A program made the translations under genes and the position numbers. A stretch of 64,000 nucleotides of DNA from Hymenobacter terricola (GTDB lineage Bacteria > Bacteroidota > Bacteroidia > Cytophagales > Hymenobacteraceae), in assembly GCF_017921975.2 (NCBI RefSeq), contig NZ_JAGEMO020000007.1, positions 62,001 to 126,000 on the forward strand, in the 5' to 3' direction. Each line of letters begins with the position of its first letter. Within the stretch, counting starts at the first letter, position 1. The notes under the pieces are model-generated. The model had not been told where the DNA came from. It ran no database searches and worked only from the letters and a program-made list of their open reading frames with translations. This document shows, piece after piece, positions 42,301 through 50,249 of the stretch.

Positions 42301-42960
42301 ACCGACCAGGTGTACGTGTATGCCACCACCGGCGCCACGGCCGCTTTTGATGGCAATTTCGATGCCCACAAGCTGCCCAACACCACGGGCCTGAACGTGG
42401 CCGCCCTGGCCAGCAACAGCGAAGCCCTCTCGGTGCAGGGCCTGGCCCCGCTCTCAACCGCCGACGTGGTGGTGCCGCTGCGGGTGGATGTGCCCGCCGC
42501 GGGCACGTACTCGTTGCAGGCCGCGCAGCTGGTGAACATTCCCACCGGCACCACTGCGTACCTGCGCGATGCCCAAACCGGCGCGGCCATTGACCTGGCC
42601 CAGCAGCCGAGCTACTCCTTCAGCATCGGGATGGCCGGCTCCGGCACCCGCTTCTCGCTGCTGCTCACGCAGGGCCGCGCATTGGCCGTGGCGTCGGCGG
42701 CCCTGGCCCGGCAGATTGGGGTGTACCCCAACCCGGCCCACGCCGCCGTGGCCATCGAATTGCCGGCCGTGCTGCGCCAGCAAGCCACCACCGTCACGCT
42801 GCTGAACCCGCTGGGCCAGCGGCTACGCACCTTCACGCTGCCCGCAACCGGCAGCGCCGAAGCCCGCACCCTGCCCCTGGCCGGCCTGGCTCCCGGAATG
42901 TATCTGGTGAGCCTGGCCACGGCCCAGGGCGTGGTGGTGAAGCAGCTGGTGATTGAGTAA
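39334..42960 (+). CDS. Large VCBS/FG-GAP repeat surface protein with T9SS signal
   Basis: 1208 residues. Signal peptide (cleavage near AGAQTAG); residues about 75-185 form a bacterial Ig-like/SbsA-type domain (NVAATFSEALANT ... TLTFDPSTDF); about 190-560 hold seven VCBS repeats, each with the Ca2+ loop DVDGDGDLDL and RLNNGSGVF; then beta-rich parallel-strand segments, and a final type A sorting domain (VYPNPAHAAVAIELP ... GMYLVSLATAQG ... QLVIE). The predicted beta-propeller is Ca-binding. Probably exported by T9SS and surface-bound or released; ligand unknown. Confidence 0.93.
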   Translation: MTLLRLSHLGSSAAPRWAGGLTVALLAGLAAPAGAQTAGRIGDMNMAPAGVAQAANQVAAPPIPMAVPAPTVRRDILSGPTVTALAPTRNLRNTPRPGNVAATFSEALANTAATQGALKVYSAQRGGKVAGTAVVSGSTLTFDPSTDFQAGETVSATITTGVQGASGNLAQPQVFQFIAAVGGGSANLSTPAATSEVTTGAQSFNLASGDVDGDGDLDLLVPATGGNSVSIRLNNGLNSTNFVAPATNSQVSVVNTPRTVVLGDIDGDGDLDMVATSNFGGNSVSVRVNNGSGVFSAPASTPEVTVGNWPLTAALGDVDGDGDLDLLVGNNNDNTVSVRINSGLNSGAFVTPATGATVSIAAFPLGMAIGDVDGDGDLDFFTASYGGGTGNTVSLRLNNGNGVFSAPAVGAEITVGIAPVQVAVGDVDADGDLDMVTCNYYSNTISVRLNNGSGTFLTPAANAEVGVGTNPEHVALADVNGDGYLDLLSADQNSNGVSIRLNNGSGVFAAPATNAQVSVGSQPSGLAVGDLDGDGDMDFATGNYGSANTSIRLNQGSPDLVVSTPQNVSGTYNNVTVTSTGVATLTGLLTVATTLTVQPGGTLNTACQALTGPGTFTLQGGATLGICDPAGISTSGATGAVQLMGARSFSPDASYTYNGTAAQVTGSGLPPQVRNLTTTNANSVTLSAPVNIAQVVTVGGAGALALNVQRLVLLSSAAGTALLVNSGTGVVTGSTGVQQRYIDGSGNPAGIGYRQFASPTAGSTVADLTTPGFAPSVNSGYNTSLAPLAFTPFPNVFSYDESRLANAATGIAVFDKGWQSPGSTADPMPFGKGFTVNIANSAVVDFEGQFGQGNGTITGIVRSNPIPAAGPTDQTGWNLIGNPYPSPLDWGTVSSASRPNVEGAVYVFQSTSQYGGVYHSFVNGVGAGTGLIAAGQAFFVRASTAGTAGSIALTNANRQTTFAGQPVFQRSTSTNPQVQLTLSNAAATLTDQVYVYATTGATAAFDGNFDAHKLPNTTGLNVAALASNSEALSVQGLAPLSTADVVVPLRVDVPAAGTYSLQAAQLVNIPTGTTAYLRDAQTGAAIDLAQQPSYSFSIGMAGSGTRFSLLLTQGRALAVASAALARQIGVYPNPAHAAVAIELPAVLRQQATTVTLLNPLGQRLRTFTLPATGSAEARTLPLAGLAPGMYLVSLATAQGVVVKQLVIE

Positions 42961-42964
42961 AGCT

Positions 42965-43015
42965 TTTCCGAACCGTGCTTCCGGCACGGCTAACGCCGGA
43001 AGCACGGTTCGGAAA
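42965..43015 (+). terminator. Hairpin after the VCBS gene
   Basis: Perfect 21-bp arms TTTCCGAACCGTGCTTCCGGC and complement, 9-nt loop. Starts 4 nt after the stop codon. No strong U-run. Confidence 0.75.
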
Positions 43016-43022
43016 CAAATTA

Positions 43023-43088
43023 GTGGCGTGAGCAATAAAAAAGGGCCTTTGGCAATTGCCGAAGGCCCTTTTTTATTGCTCACGCCAC
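43023..43088. terminator. 66-nt near-perfect palindrome, bidirectional terminator
   Basis: 31-bp arms GTGGCGTGAGCAATAAAAAA then GGGCCTTTGGC, with one G-T mismatch and loop AATT; T6 runs on both strands. The right arm contains the last four codons and the TGA stop (43082-43080) of the thioesterase. Confidence 0.92.
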
Positions 43089-43487
43089 CACTTCGGGGCC
43101 GGCGGCGATAATGCGCACGGGCTGCTTGTGCTCATCGACAGCCACGAAGGTGAACAGGCCCGTGACGGCTTTGTGGCGGTCTTCGGAATACATCTGCTCC
43201 ACGAATAGCTCCACGCGGACCTTCAGGCTGGTATTGCCGACGTGCTCGATGTTGGCCACCAGCTCCACCAGCGAGCCGCCGGGAATGGGGTGCGTGAAAT
43301 CGACCCGCTCGGAGGAAACCGTCACCATTTTCAGGCGCGAGAAACGCGTGGCCGCGATGAAGGCCACCTCGTCCATGAGCAGCAGCGTGGTGCCGCCGAA
43401 GAGGGTATCGTAGTGGTTGGTGGTGTTGGGGAATACGGCTTTGAAGATGCGCGTTTCGGCACGGGCAATGCGGTCGGCAAGAAGCAT
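43080..43487 (-). CDS. Hotdog-fold acyl-CoA thioesterase
   Basis: 135 residues, single hotdog domain of the YciA/BFIT type: FPNTTNHYDTLFGGTTLLLMDEVAF, the conserved AAxxF region, VDFTHPIPGGSLVELVANIEHVGNTSL and the VTGLFTFVAVDEH end. Hydrolyses acyl-CoA in the cytoplasm; chain-length preference unknown. ATG at 43487 (MLLADRI) chosen; preceding open codons are Leu-rich and unlikely. A cobalamin riboswitch lies upstream on the same strand. Confidence 0.9.
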   Translation of the reverse strand: MLLADRIARAETRIFKAVFPNTTNHYDTLFGGTTLLLMDEVAFIAATRFSRLKMVTVSSERVDFTHPIPGGSLVELVANIEHVGNTSLKVRVELFVEQMYSEDRHKAVTGLFTFVAVDEHKQPVRIIAAGPEVVA

Positions 43488-43647
43488 GAGCAGCAGGAAT
43501 AGAGGTAAAAAAAGGTCTCCGCTTGCGTTCAAGCCCTTGTTTTGCCTAAGCCAGCCACCGGCCGCATGCCGCCCCGGCCGCGCCCAGGGCGCAGCGGCAC
43601 GGCACCGCCGATGCCAGCCCCAGGCGCGAGGGCAGCATCACTCCGCG

Positions 43648-43850
43648 GCCGGCAGGTCTCCTGACTTGTTTCGGGCCGACCCCGCCCTTCTCGGCCCGTT
43701 TTGAGGGGGCCAATGGGCTTCAAGTAGGGGCTGCCGGCTCCGGCCGTATCAGGCCGGGAAACTCACAGTAGCGCGTCTGTTCGGGAGTTGCACCCGATTC
43801 CCTTTTAATTCCCGTCAGGGCCGAGGCCCCGGCCGAAAACCGTCCGCTGA
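43648..43850 (-). promoter_or_regulatory. Cobalamin (AdoCbl) riboswitch
   Basis: On the minus strand, in order: GAATTAAAAGGGAATC, GGGTGCAACTCCCGAAC, GCGCTACTGTGA, GCCCATTG, and the B12 box GTCAGGAGACCTGCC at 43665-43651. These match the conserved riboswitch core. Promoter element TACCTTCG at 43889-43882. Downstream on the same strand there is only a 30-codon open frame and then the thioesterase start about 160 nt from the box; B12-dependent or transport genes are absent. A GCTTG-AACG-CAAGC hairpin and T7 at 43512-43532 may be an expression platform. Confidence 0.85.
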
Positions 43851-43881
43851 TTGAAGGAAATCAAACCGAGAACCAACGGAG

Positions 43882-43889
43882 CGAAGGTA
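43882..43889 (-). promoter_or_regulatory. -7 promoter element of the riboswitch transcript
   Basis: TACCTTCG on the minus strand, one mismatch to TAnnTTTG, about 32 nt before the riboswitch core begins. Confidence 0.45.
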
Positions 43890-43916
43890 CGGGTAGTTGA
43901 ACGGGATTGGTAGACC

Positions 43917-44003
43917 GTCATGCTGAGCGCAGTCGAAGCATCTCTACCGCGCAAGCAATTAGTTACTCTCGCGGTAGAGATGCTTCGACTGCGCTCAGCA
44001 CGA
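43917..44003. repeat. GTCATGCTGAGC inverted repeat, copy 4
   Basis: GTCATGCTGAGCGCAGTCGA with AAGCATCTCTACCGCG and the complement, between the riboswitch promoter and the end of the DHA2 exporter. Confidence 0.88.
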
Positions 44004-44023
44004 TGTGCTTTTTCTCCTTCACC

Positions 44024-45595
44024 CTACTCCGCCCCAACCGGTGGCCCTTCGTTGCTCTTGCGCAGGGGCAGCTCGGGGATAAACAGCGTCAGGATAAACC
44101 CGCCCACTACCAGGAAGATGTTGAAAAAATAGACCCGCGAAATGGCTTTGGAAAACGCGGCCCGCACCACCGGATTCGGGCCAGTAGTGGCGGCAGCCGA
44201 GGCCAGCGTCGGCCCCTCGGCCACTACGGTTTGCTGCGCGGCGGGCCAGCCGGCCGGGGCGGGCAGGTTCCGGGCCAGCGTGAGGGTGAGCACCGTGCCC
44301 AGCGCCGAGGCCGCGATGGCGCCCCCAATCTGCCGGGAAAACTGGCTGGCCGACGTGGCCTGACCCATGAGCTGCGGCTCGGTGGCATTTTGCACGGCCA
44401 GGGTGTAGAGCGGCATGGTGGGGCCCAGGCCCAGCCCGCACATGGCCAGGTAGATGAGCACCTGGTGGTATTGTGCCGTGGGCGGCATGGTGGCCAGCAG
44501 CGACAGCCCGATGAGCAGCAGCATAATACCGCTCAGCATCCAGCGCTTGTAGTGGCCGAAGCGCGACACCATCTGGCCGGCCAGCATGGAGCCCGTGACC
44601 ACGCCCAGCGACATGGGAATGAGGCTAATGCCGGCGCGGGTGGCCGACTCGCCCAGCACGTTCACCATGAACAGCGGCTCGAAAATGATGACGCCCAGAA
44701 ACGCCCCGCCCATGAGAAACAGCGCCCCGTTCGCCGCCCGGAACACCGGGTTTTTGAACAGGCTGAAGTTGAGAATCGGGTTCTCGTGGCGCAGGCTGCG
44801 CACCACGAATAGGCCCAGCGCCGCCACCGCCGTACCCAGCAGCCCCAGCGTGAGCGGAGCCGTCCAGGCATACACGGCTTTGTTGAGCTGCAAGGCCACC
44901 ACCAGCGGCCCCAGGCCCGTTATCAACAACACGGCCGACACGAAATCGAACGGCTTGGGCGCCGTGCGCGGGCGCAGCGGCGGCATTTGGGTGATGATGA
45001 ACCAGAGCGCGATGAGGCCCAGCGGCAGGTTCACGTAGAACACCAGCCGCCAGCCCGCCACGCCCGGAATCAGGCCCGTGCCCTTATCCGTCAGAAACCC
45101 GCCCAGCAGCGGCCCCAGCACCGACGACGTGCCGAACACCGCCCCCGTAAACCCCTGGTAGCGCCCGCGTTCGGCCGGCGCAAACAGGTCGGCAATGATG
45201 ATGAAGGCCATGGCAAACAGCCCCGCGCCGCCCAGCCCCTGAATGGCCCGGAAGATGACCAGCTGGTTCATGCCATCGCCCAGCACCGGCAGCGAGCCAA
45301 ACTCGCCCGCCAGCCCGCACAGCATCGAGCCGACCAGAAAAATACTCACGGCCGTGACCTCAATGGTGCGCCGCGAGTACATATCCGACAGTTTCCCATA
45401 AATGGGCACCAGCGCCGTGCTGGCCACCAGATACGCCGTGGCCACCCACGTAAACCGGTCAAGCCCGTGCAAATCGGCCACGATGCGCGGCAGCGCGGTG
45501 GACACGATGGTTTGGTCGAGCGAGCCCAGGAACATGGCCAGCAGAATGCCCGCGAATGTGAGCATCTTCTGGCGGTGGGTGAGGGTTGAGGTCAA
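44024..45595 (-). CDS. DHA2 family MFS multidrug exporter (EmrB/QacA type)
   Basis: 523 residues, 14 membrane helices expected for DHA2. Motif C-like segments and the signature LGSLDQTIVSTALPRIVADL in helix 1, WVATAYLVASTALVPIYGKLSDMYSRRTIEV (motif A), GVAGWRLVFYVNLPLG and the late MGLGLGPTMPLYTLAVQN. Proton-driven drug or toxin export across the inner membrane. The first in-frame start is TTG at 45595; ATG 45565 is the alternative. Last gene of the leftward cluster. Confidence 0.92.
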   Translation of the reverse strand: MTSTLTHRQKMLTFAGILLAMFLGSLDQTIVSTALPRIVADLHGLDRFTWVATAYLVASTALVPIYGKLSDMYSRRTIEVTAVSIFLVGSMLCGLAGEFGSLPVLGDGMNQLVIFRAIQGLGGAGLFAMAFIIIADLFAPAERGRYQGFTGAVFGTSSVLGPLLGGFLTDKGTGLIPGVAGWRLVFYVNLPLGLIALWFIITQMPPLRPRTAPKPFDFVSAVLLITGLGPLVVALQLNKAVYAWTAPLTLGLLGTAVAALGLFVVRSLRHENPILNFSLFKNPVFRAANGALFLMGGAFLGVIIFEPLFMVNVLGESATRAGISLIPMSLGVVTGSMLAGQMVSRFGHYKRWMLSGIMLLLIGLSLLATMPPTAQYHQVLIYLAMCGLGLGPTMPLYTLAVQNATEPQLMGQATSASQFSRQIGGAIAASALGTVLTLTLARNLPAPAGWPAAQQTVVAEGPTLASAAATTGPNPVVRAAFSKAISRVYFFNIFLVVGGFILTLFIPELPLRKSNEGPPVGAE

Positions 45596-45630
45596 GGGGA
45601 AAGGGAATTGAATGGAGAGAACGCGGGGCA

Positions 45631-45747
45631 GTGGGAACGCGCCACGGCGCGTTCAATCGTCGCACGATTTACATTCAGACACGACTATGGCCAACGACCG
45701 GACGTCAGAACGCGCCAACGACCGAACGCGCCATGGCGCGTTCCTAC
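45631..45747. repeat. GAACGCGCCATGGCGCGTTC pair 3
   Basis: GAACGCGCCACGGCGCGTTC at 45635-45654 and a perfect copy at 45724-45743, with a half-copy GAACGCGCC at 45708. The outer CTA at 45744-45746 is the stop codon TAG of the SDR gene on the minus strand. Confidence 0.92.
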
Positions 45748-46535
45748 AGCAGCCCGCGAATCCAGCCGCCATCTACGGGGATGGACGTGCCGGTGATGTA
45801 GCTGGCCCGCTCCGAGCACAGGAACGCCGCCAGCGCGGCAAACTCGCGGGGCTCGCCCAGCCGGCGCATCGGAATCTGAGCTTCCCAGCGGGCCGTGGCT
45901 TCTTCGGCCGAGATGCCTTCTTTCGCCGCCGTGGCATCGGCCAGGCCCACCACCCGCTCGGTGCGCGTGTAGCCGGGCAGAATGTTGTTGACGGTGATGC
46001 CCTGCGCGGCTACTTCCGTGGCCAGCGTGCGGGCCATGCCCGTCACGGCGGCGCGCAGGCTGTTGGAGAGCATCAGGTTTTCAACGGGCTGCTTTACGGA
46101 AATGGACGTGATGTTCAGAATCCGGCCCCAGCCCTGCGCCTTCATGCCGGGCAGCACGACGCGGGTCAGCTCCACCACGCTGGTGAGGAGCAGGCTGGTG
46201 GCAGCCTGCCACATTTCCGGCGTCAGCATATCGAAGGTGCCGGCGGGCGGGCCGCCGGCATTGGTCACCAGAATGTCGATGCGGCCGAAGCGGGCCTGCG
46301 CGGCCTGCACCAGGCGGGCCACGTCGGCGGGGTCGGCCACGTTGGCAGCCAAGCCGAGGACAGGCACGCCGTACGCGGTTGCGATGGCGGCGCAGGTTTC
46401 CTGGAGGGCCTCATTGCCGCGGGCGCAGAGGATGAGGGAGGCTCCTTCGGCGGCCAGCTCTTCGGCCACGGCGCGGCCCAGGCCCTTGCTGGCGGCGGTC
46501 ACCAGGGCTATTTTTCCTGTCAGTCCGAGGTCCAT
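45744..46535 (-). CDS. SDR family oxidoreductase (FabG-like)
   Basis: 263 residues. Classical short-chain dehydrogenase: TAASKGLGRAVAEEL nucleotide loop, NVADPAD, NAGGPP, the Ser in NITSISVKQP, a YxxxK-position replaced by Leu/Asn (NLMLSNSLRA), and GYTRTERV. The usual catalytic Tyr is therefore not visible, so activity is uncertain. Start 46535 leaves a 4-bp gap to the cupin gene, hence operonic. The TAG stop is the edge of the repeat at 45631. Confidence 0.85.
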   Translation of the reverse strand: MDLGLTGKIALVTAASKGLGRAVAEELAAEGASLILCARGNEALQETCAAIATAYGVPVLGLAANVADPADVARLVQAAQARFGRIDILVTNAGGPPAGTFDMLTPEMWQAATSLLLTSVVELTRVVLPGMKAQGWGRILNITSISVKQPVENLMLSNSLRAAVTGMARTLATEVAAQGITVNNILPGYTRTERVVGLADATAAKEGISAEEATARWEAQIPMRRLGEPREFAALAAFLCSERASYITGTSIPVDGGWIRGLL

Positions 46536-46539
46536 GGGG

Positions 46540-46917
46540 CTATTTCTGGCGCAGGTAGTCGTCCGATTTATCGAGCCAGTCCTGACGCGGCGGGCTGAAA
46601 ATATCCACGTCCAGCGTGTCCTCCACGGCCTCGGCCTTGTGCCAGACGTTGGACGGAATGTGCAGCACCTCGCCCACGCCCACCACAATCGGCTCGGCGT
46701 CCTCCGAGCCAATCCAGAAGCGCAGCGCCCCTTCCAGAATATAGGTAATCTGCTCGTTGTCGTGCTGATGCAGCGGCACGATGCAGCCTTTTTTGAGGTA
46801 GACGTGGGCCAGCATCATCTTATCGCCGGTGATGAGACGGCGCGAAAGCTGGTCGGTCACCTGCTCTTTGGGCATGTCGTCCCAGGTGTATTTGGTGACG
46901 GTTTGGGGGGATTCCAT
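46540..46917 (-). CDS. Cupin-domain protein
   Basis: 125 residues, one cupin barrel. Metal ligand pattern PLHQHDNEQITYILEG (two His, Glu/Gln) and later LHIPSNVWHKAEA. Such small cupins are often sugar-modifying isomerases or sensor proteins; here no substrate can be assigned. Sits between the GH1 and SDR genes with tight spacing. Confidence 0.85.
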   Translation of the reverse strand: MESPQTVTKYTWDDMPKEQVTDQLSRRLITGDKMMLAHVYLKKGCIVPLHQHDNEQITYILEGALRFWIGSEDAEPIVVGVGEVLHIPSNVWHKAEAVEDTLDVDIFSPPRQDWLDKSDDYLRQK

Positions 46918-46953
46918 GGGGGTTGAAATGAGGTTTTTTCGCAGTCGGTAGCC

Positions 46954-48288
46954 TTATACCTCCACTTTCAGTGTGGCGGGAGCTTTGGTTACTTCAAACA
47001 GCTCACCGTGGGGCACGATGGTAATCTGGCCGTATTCCTGGAGCAGCATCTTGTAGGCGTCGGCCACGGGGCGGGGCTTGCGGTCGAGGTCGAAAAGGCC
47101 GCAGGGGTTCACGGTGCCCACTTTGCGCTCCAGGCCCTTGTCCCAGTCGAGCTGGTCGATGAGCGAATACCAGGTGAAGCCCAGCACGGGCACGCCTTCC
47201 TTGCGCATCCGCAGGATGTTGACCCACTGCTTCCAGAGCCAGAGCGGGGCCTCGTTGGCTTCGAGCACGTTGGTTTCGGTGTGCATCACCGGTTTTTTGT
47301 AGCGCTGGTAGTAGTCGTGGGTGATGTTGTACCAGCCCAGCACGTCCATGCTGGTTTGAATGGAGCCGTCGGGCAGCATAATTTTCTCGTTGCGGCCGTA
47401 GTAGTCATTGCCCATCACCTGGTAGCCGGGCGGCTCACCGGCCATGAACCAGTCGTACTCGCGCCGGGTCAGGCCGTTGTCGTAGAGGTAGTTCAGCACG
47501 TCACCCTCGGGGTGGTAGCCATACAGCAAGTCGAGCGAGGCGAAGCGCAGCTTGTTCTGCATCTGCACCTCGTAGGTGTGCTCGGCCCGCAGCTCGTGGG
47601 TGAATTCGGCCGACTCGCTTTGCACGATGATGCAGTCGGGCCGGTGCTTGGCAATCTTCTGCGTGCCCATGATGCTGGCGGCCACCGTGTGCTTCAGCGC
47701 CGTCACAAAGGCCTTGTCCGACCTCAGCTGCTCGTTCCAGATGCCGTCTTTGGCGCTCATCTTGGCCGTCACGTAAATCTCGTTCACCGGCGTGTAAAAG
47801 CGCACCCACGGGTAGCGCTTGGCCACTTCTTCGCAGTAGGCCGCAAAGTGCACCGGCAGCTCGGGGTTTTGGAAATTGCCGATGAAGTCGGGCACGCCGA
47901 AGTGCATCAAATCCAGAATGGGCGTGATTTCCAGGCGCTGCATCTCGGCCATGGCCAGGTCCGCAAATTCCCAGTCGTATTTGGTGGGGCTGAGCTGGAT
48001 TTTGTAGTACGGCAGGCCGTAGCGCAGCACTTTCAGGCCCATTTCCTTCACCAGGCCCAGGTCTTCTTTGTAGCGGTTGTAGTGGTCGCACTCGGCCAGC
48101 AGGTCGCGGCGGGTTTTGCCGTTGTCGATGGTCGGGTAGCTGCACTCGATGCCGGTGGCGAACATGAAATTATTGGGCAAGCCCGTGGGCAAGCCGTTAC
48201 CGTTGTGGCCGGTGGCGCCGCCAAACTGGTCGCCCTCGTAATTGCCGTCGCCAAAATGCTCGTTGATTTCTGTGAGGAAAGACTTCAT
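46954..48288 (-). CDS. Family 1 glycoside hydrolase-like protein
   Basis: 444 residues. GH1-type TIM barrel: LRYGLPYYKIQLSPTKYDWE, ILDLMHFGVPDFIGNF, acid/base Glu170 in YTPVNEIYV, and the nucleophile region HTETN (Glu in MHTETNVLEA), with WKQWVNILRMRKEGVPVLGFTWYSL and DQLDWDKGLERKVGTVNPCGLFDL. No signal peptide, so probably cytoplasmic; a beta-glycosidase role is inferred. The sequence is unlike typical BglA at several points, so substrate is open. Confidence 0.85.
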   Translation of the reverse strand: MKSFLTEINEHFGDGNYEGDQFGGATGHNGNGLPTGLPNNFMFATGIECSYPTIDNGKTRRDLLAECDHYNRYKEDLGLVKEMGLKVLRYGLPYYKIQLSPTKYDWEFADLAMAEMQRLEITPILDLMHFGVPDFIGNFQNPELPVHFAAYCEEVAKRYPWVRFYTPVNEIYVTAKMSAKDGIWNEQLRSDKAFVTALKHTVAASIMGTQKIAKHRPDCIIVQSESAEFTHELRAEHTYEVQMQNKLRFASLDLLYGYHPEGDVLNYLYDNGLTRREYDWFMAGEPPGYQVMGNDYYGRNEKIMLPDGSIQTSMDVLGWYNITHDYYQRYKKPVMHTETNVLEANEAPLWLWKQWVNILRMRKEGVPVLGFTWYSLIDQLDWDKGLERKVGTVNPCGLFDLDRKPRPVADAYKMLLQEYGQITIVPHGELFEVTKAPATLKVEV

Positions 48289-48310
48289 GTTGTTTATTTT
48301 TGGAATTCAA

Positions 48311-48429
48311 AACGTCATGCCGAGCGCAGCCGAGGCATCTCGCACGTGGTAGTGACGCAATCGTTAGCCGGGCTAACCTTCGGTTCAACGATGCGAGCGA
48401 GATGTCTCGGCTGCGCTCGGCATGACGTT
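48311..48429. repeat. GTCATGCCGAGC inverted repeat, copy 5
   Basis: AACGTCATGCCGAGCGCAGC with GAGGCATCTCGC and the complement, plus an inner CGTTAGCCGGGCTAACC hairpin; fills the spacer of GH1 and GMC genes. Confidence 0.88.
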
Positions 48430-48444
48430 CTTTTATGTATCCCT

Positions 48445-50121
48445 CTACTTCAGGCTCTCCAGAAACTTATCGGCCGTGCGCAGGCTCAGGGCCATGATGG
48501 TCAGGGCCGGGTTCACGCTGAGCGCGCTCGGGAAAGTCGAGTTATCCGAGATGTAGAGGTTGGGCACGTCGAAGGCGCGGCCGTTGGCATCCACCACCGC
48601 GTCGTCGCCGCTTTTGCCCATGCGCGCCGTGCCGATGACGTGGGCGTAGCGTTGAAACGCCCAGATGTCGGTGGCCCCGGCGGCTTCCCAAATGGCGCGC
48701 ATCGTCTTTTCGGCGTGCGCGTTCATGCGCTGCTCGTTTTCCTGGGCCGTGAAGTGCAGGCGGGGTTTGGGCAGGCCACGGGCGTCTTTTTCCTCCGCCA
48801 ATTCCATAAAGTTGTCGGCGTGGGGCAGGCAGTCGCCCAAAATATTGATGCCGGCAATGTGGTTGTACTGGCGCATATAGTCGCGCAGGGGCTGACCCCA
48901 GAGCTTGCGGCCCCGCGCCACCTGCCCGGCAAACGTCACGGGCATCACGCCGATGCTTTGCAGCAGGTAGCCCCCGATGAAATCGGCATCCTTCGGCCGG
49001 TGGGTATCCTGCGAAATCAGGCCGCCGGGAATGCCTTTATTGGGCCGCACCATGTCTTCAAATGTGCCCCAGACCTGCACGCCGGGGTGCGCCATCAGGT
49101 TGCGGCCCACCTGGCCGCTGGTCAGGGCCAGCTCGTTGAGCAGCAGCAGGCGCGGCGTTTCCACCGAGCCGCCGCAGAGGAACAGGTGGCGGCAGCACTG
49201 GCGCTTCTGCTCGCCGTTCTGGATGTACACCACGCCCGTCACGTAACCCCGCGCGTCGCGCTCAATCTCGGTCACGAAGCTGTTGGGCCGAATGTTGGCC
49301 CCGTGCTGCACCGCCAGCGGAATGAACGTGACGTCCATGCTGGCCTTGGCCCCATTGGAGCAGCCGGCCTGGCAAAAACCACGGTTGGTGCACGCCTCGC
49401 GCCAACCAATTCCTTCCTGATAATAGCGCGCCGAAAGCGCCGCATTGGCCGCCGGCGAAGTCCGGATGCCGAGCTTCTCCGCGCCGCGCACCATGAGCTG
49501 GGCGGCGCTGTTGAGCGGCAGCGGAGGCAGGGCGTAGCCCTTGCGCCGCGCCGGCCCCCACGGGTACGGCGTGGGCCCCGAAATGCCCAGGAACTGTTCT
49601 ACTTCTTCGTAATACGGCTCCAGCTCCTCGTAGCTCACCGGCCAGTCCTCGCCCTGCCCAAAGTCGCGCTTTACGTGCAGGTCATCGGGCAGCGGGCGGG
49701 GCGTGTAGGCGGTGTAGTGCAGCGTGGAGCCGCCCACGCCGGTGCCGGAGTTGTTCTTGCCCATGGCCAGCGGGTCACTGCCCGCGGCCAGCCGCTCGTC
49801 GTTCCAGAACAGGAAATCCTGGGCTTTTTCGTCGGTGGCAAAATCCTGCTCCGGGTTGTGCCAGGGCCCGGCTTCCAGGGCCACCACTTTCAGGCCGGCC
49901 ATGGCCAGGCGGGCCAGCAGAGGGGCGCCGCCTGCCCCCAGGCCGATAACGACGCAATCGACCTCATCAGCCTCGGCCGGAATGGCCTGGGGCTGCTCGG
50001 CCGGAATATCAAGCGGTGCCGGAGCGGGCTCATCGGCGAGCAGGGCGCGCAGCAGCGGGTCCTGTATTTCGGGCTGAACGGGGCTGAGGACGCCTTCTTC
50101 GAGGACTTCTTCGTCGGGCAT
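48445..50121 (-). CDS. GMC oxidoreductase (gluconate/glucoside dehydrogenase large-subunit type)
   Basis: 558 residues. FAD-binding glucose-methanol-choline fold: CVVIGLGAGGAPLLARLA near residue 55, the NNSGTGVGGSTLHYTAY segment, GFCQAGCSNGAKA, and the C-terminal PNLYISDNSTFPSALSVNPA with catalytic-region GTARMG. The first 50 residues are acidic and Pro/Ala-rich, unlike secreted GMC enzymes. Together with the gluconate-2-dehydrogenase subunit-3-like gene just upstream it probably forms a sugar or sugar-acid dehydrogenase complex. Confidence 0.92.
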   Translation of the reverse strand: MPDEEVLEEGVLSPVQPEIQDPLLRALLADEPAPAPLDIPAEQPQAIPAEADEVDCVVIGLGAGGAPLLARLAMAGLKVVALEAGPWHNPEQDFATDEKAQDFLFWNDERLAAGSDPLAMGKNNSGTGVGGSTLHYTAYTPRPLPDDLHVKRDFGQGEDWPVSYEELEPYYEEVEQFLGISGPTPYPWGPARRKGYALPPLPLNSAAQLMVRGAEKLGIRTSPAANAALSARYYQEGIGWREACTNRGFCQAGCSNGAKASMDVTFIPLAVQHGANIRPNSFVTEIERDARGYVTGVVYIQNGEQKRQCCRHLFLCGGSVETPRLLLLNELALTSGQVGRNLMAHPGVQVWGTFEDMVRPNKGIPGGLISQDTHRPKDADFIGGYLLQSIGVMPVTFAGQVARGRKLWGQPLRDYMRQYNHIAGINILGDCLPHADNFMELAEEKDARGLPKPRLHFTAQENEQRMNAHAEKTMRAIWEAAGATDIWAFQRYAHVIGTARMGKSGDDAVVDANGRAFDVPNLYISDNSTFPSALSVNPALTIMALSLRTADKFLESLK

Positions 50122-50125
50122 TAGA

Positions 50126-50249
50126 TGATGTGCTGATTTTTTGAGGTGATAATGTGCTGATTTTGACCGCCCATTTGGCGGGGGATGAGATGAGAAGTGC
50201 TGCTCTTGAATCTATCGGCACATGGTCACCTCAAAAAATCAGCACATCA
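50126..50249. repeat. Inverted repeat with GTGCTGATTTTTTGAGGTGA arms
   Basis: Left arm GATGTGCTGATTTTTTGAGG, partly duplicated (GATAATGTGCTGATTTTG); right arm TCACCTCAAAAAATCAGCAC at 50226. The right arm ends with the stop codon TCA (50247-50249, TGA on minus) of subunit 3. Degenerate seven-base periodicity (GTGCTGA, GAGGTGA). Confidence 0.82.

Noticed and set aside
43546..43638. 30-codon frame directly after the B12 box (MLPSRLGLASAV...)
   Set aside because: Ala/Gly/Arg-rich and without recognisable features; open by GC content. Kept only as a remark in the riboswitch entry.
13244..48429. GTCATGC elements as insertion sequences
   Set aside because: Only about 100 bp long, no ORF, no target duplications visible.
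47008..50124. 1038-codon open frame antisense to GH1 and GMC genes
   Set aside because: Mirror of two well-supported genes; it crosses their spacer and a repeat, with low-complexity His/Val content.
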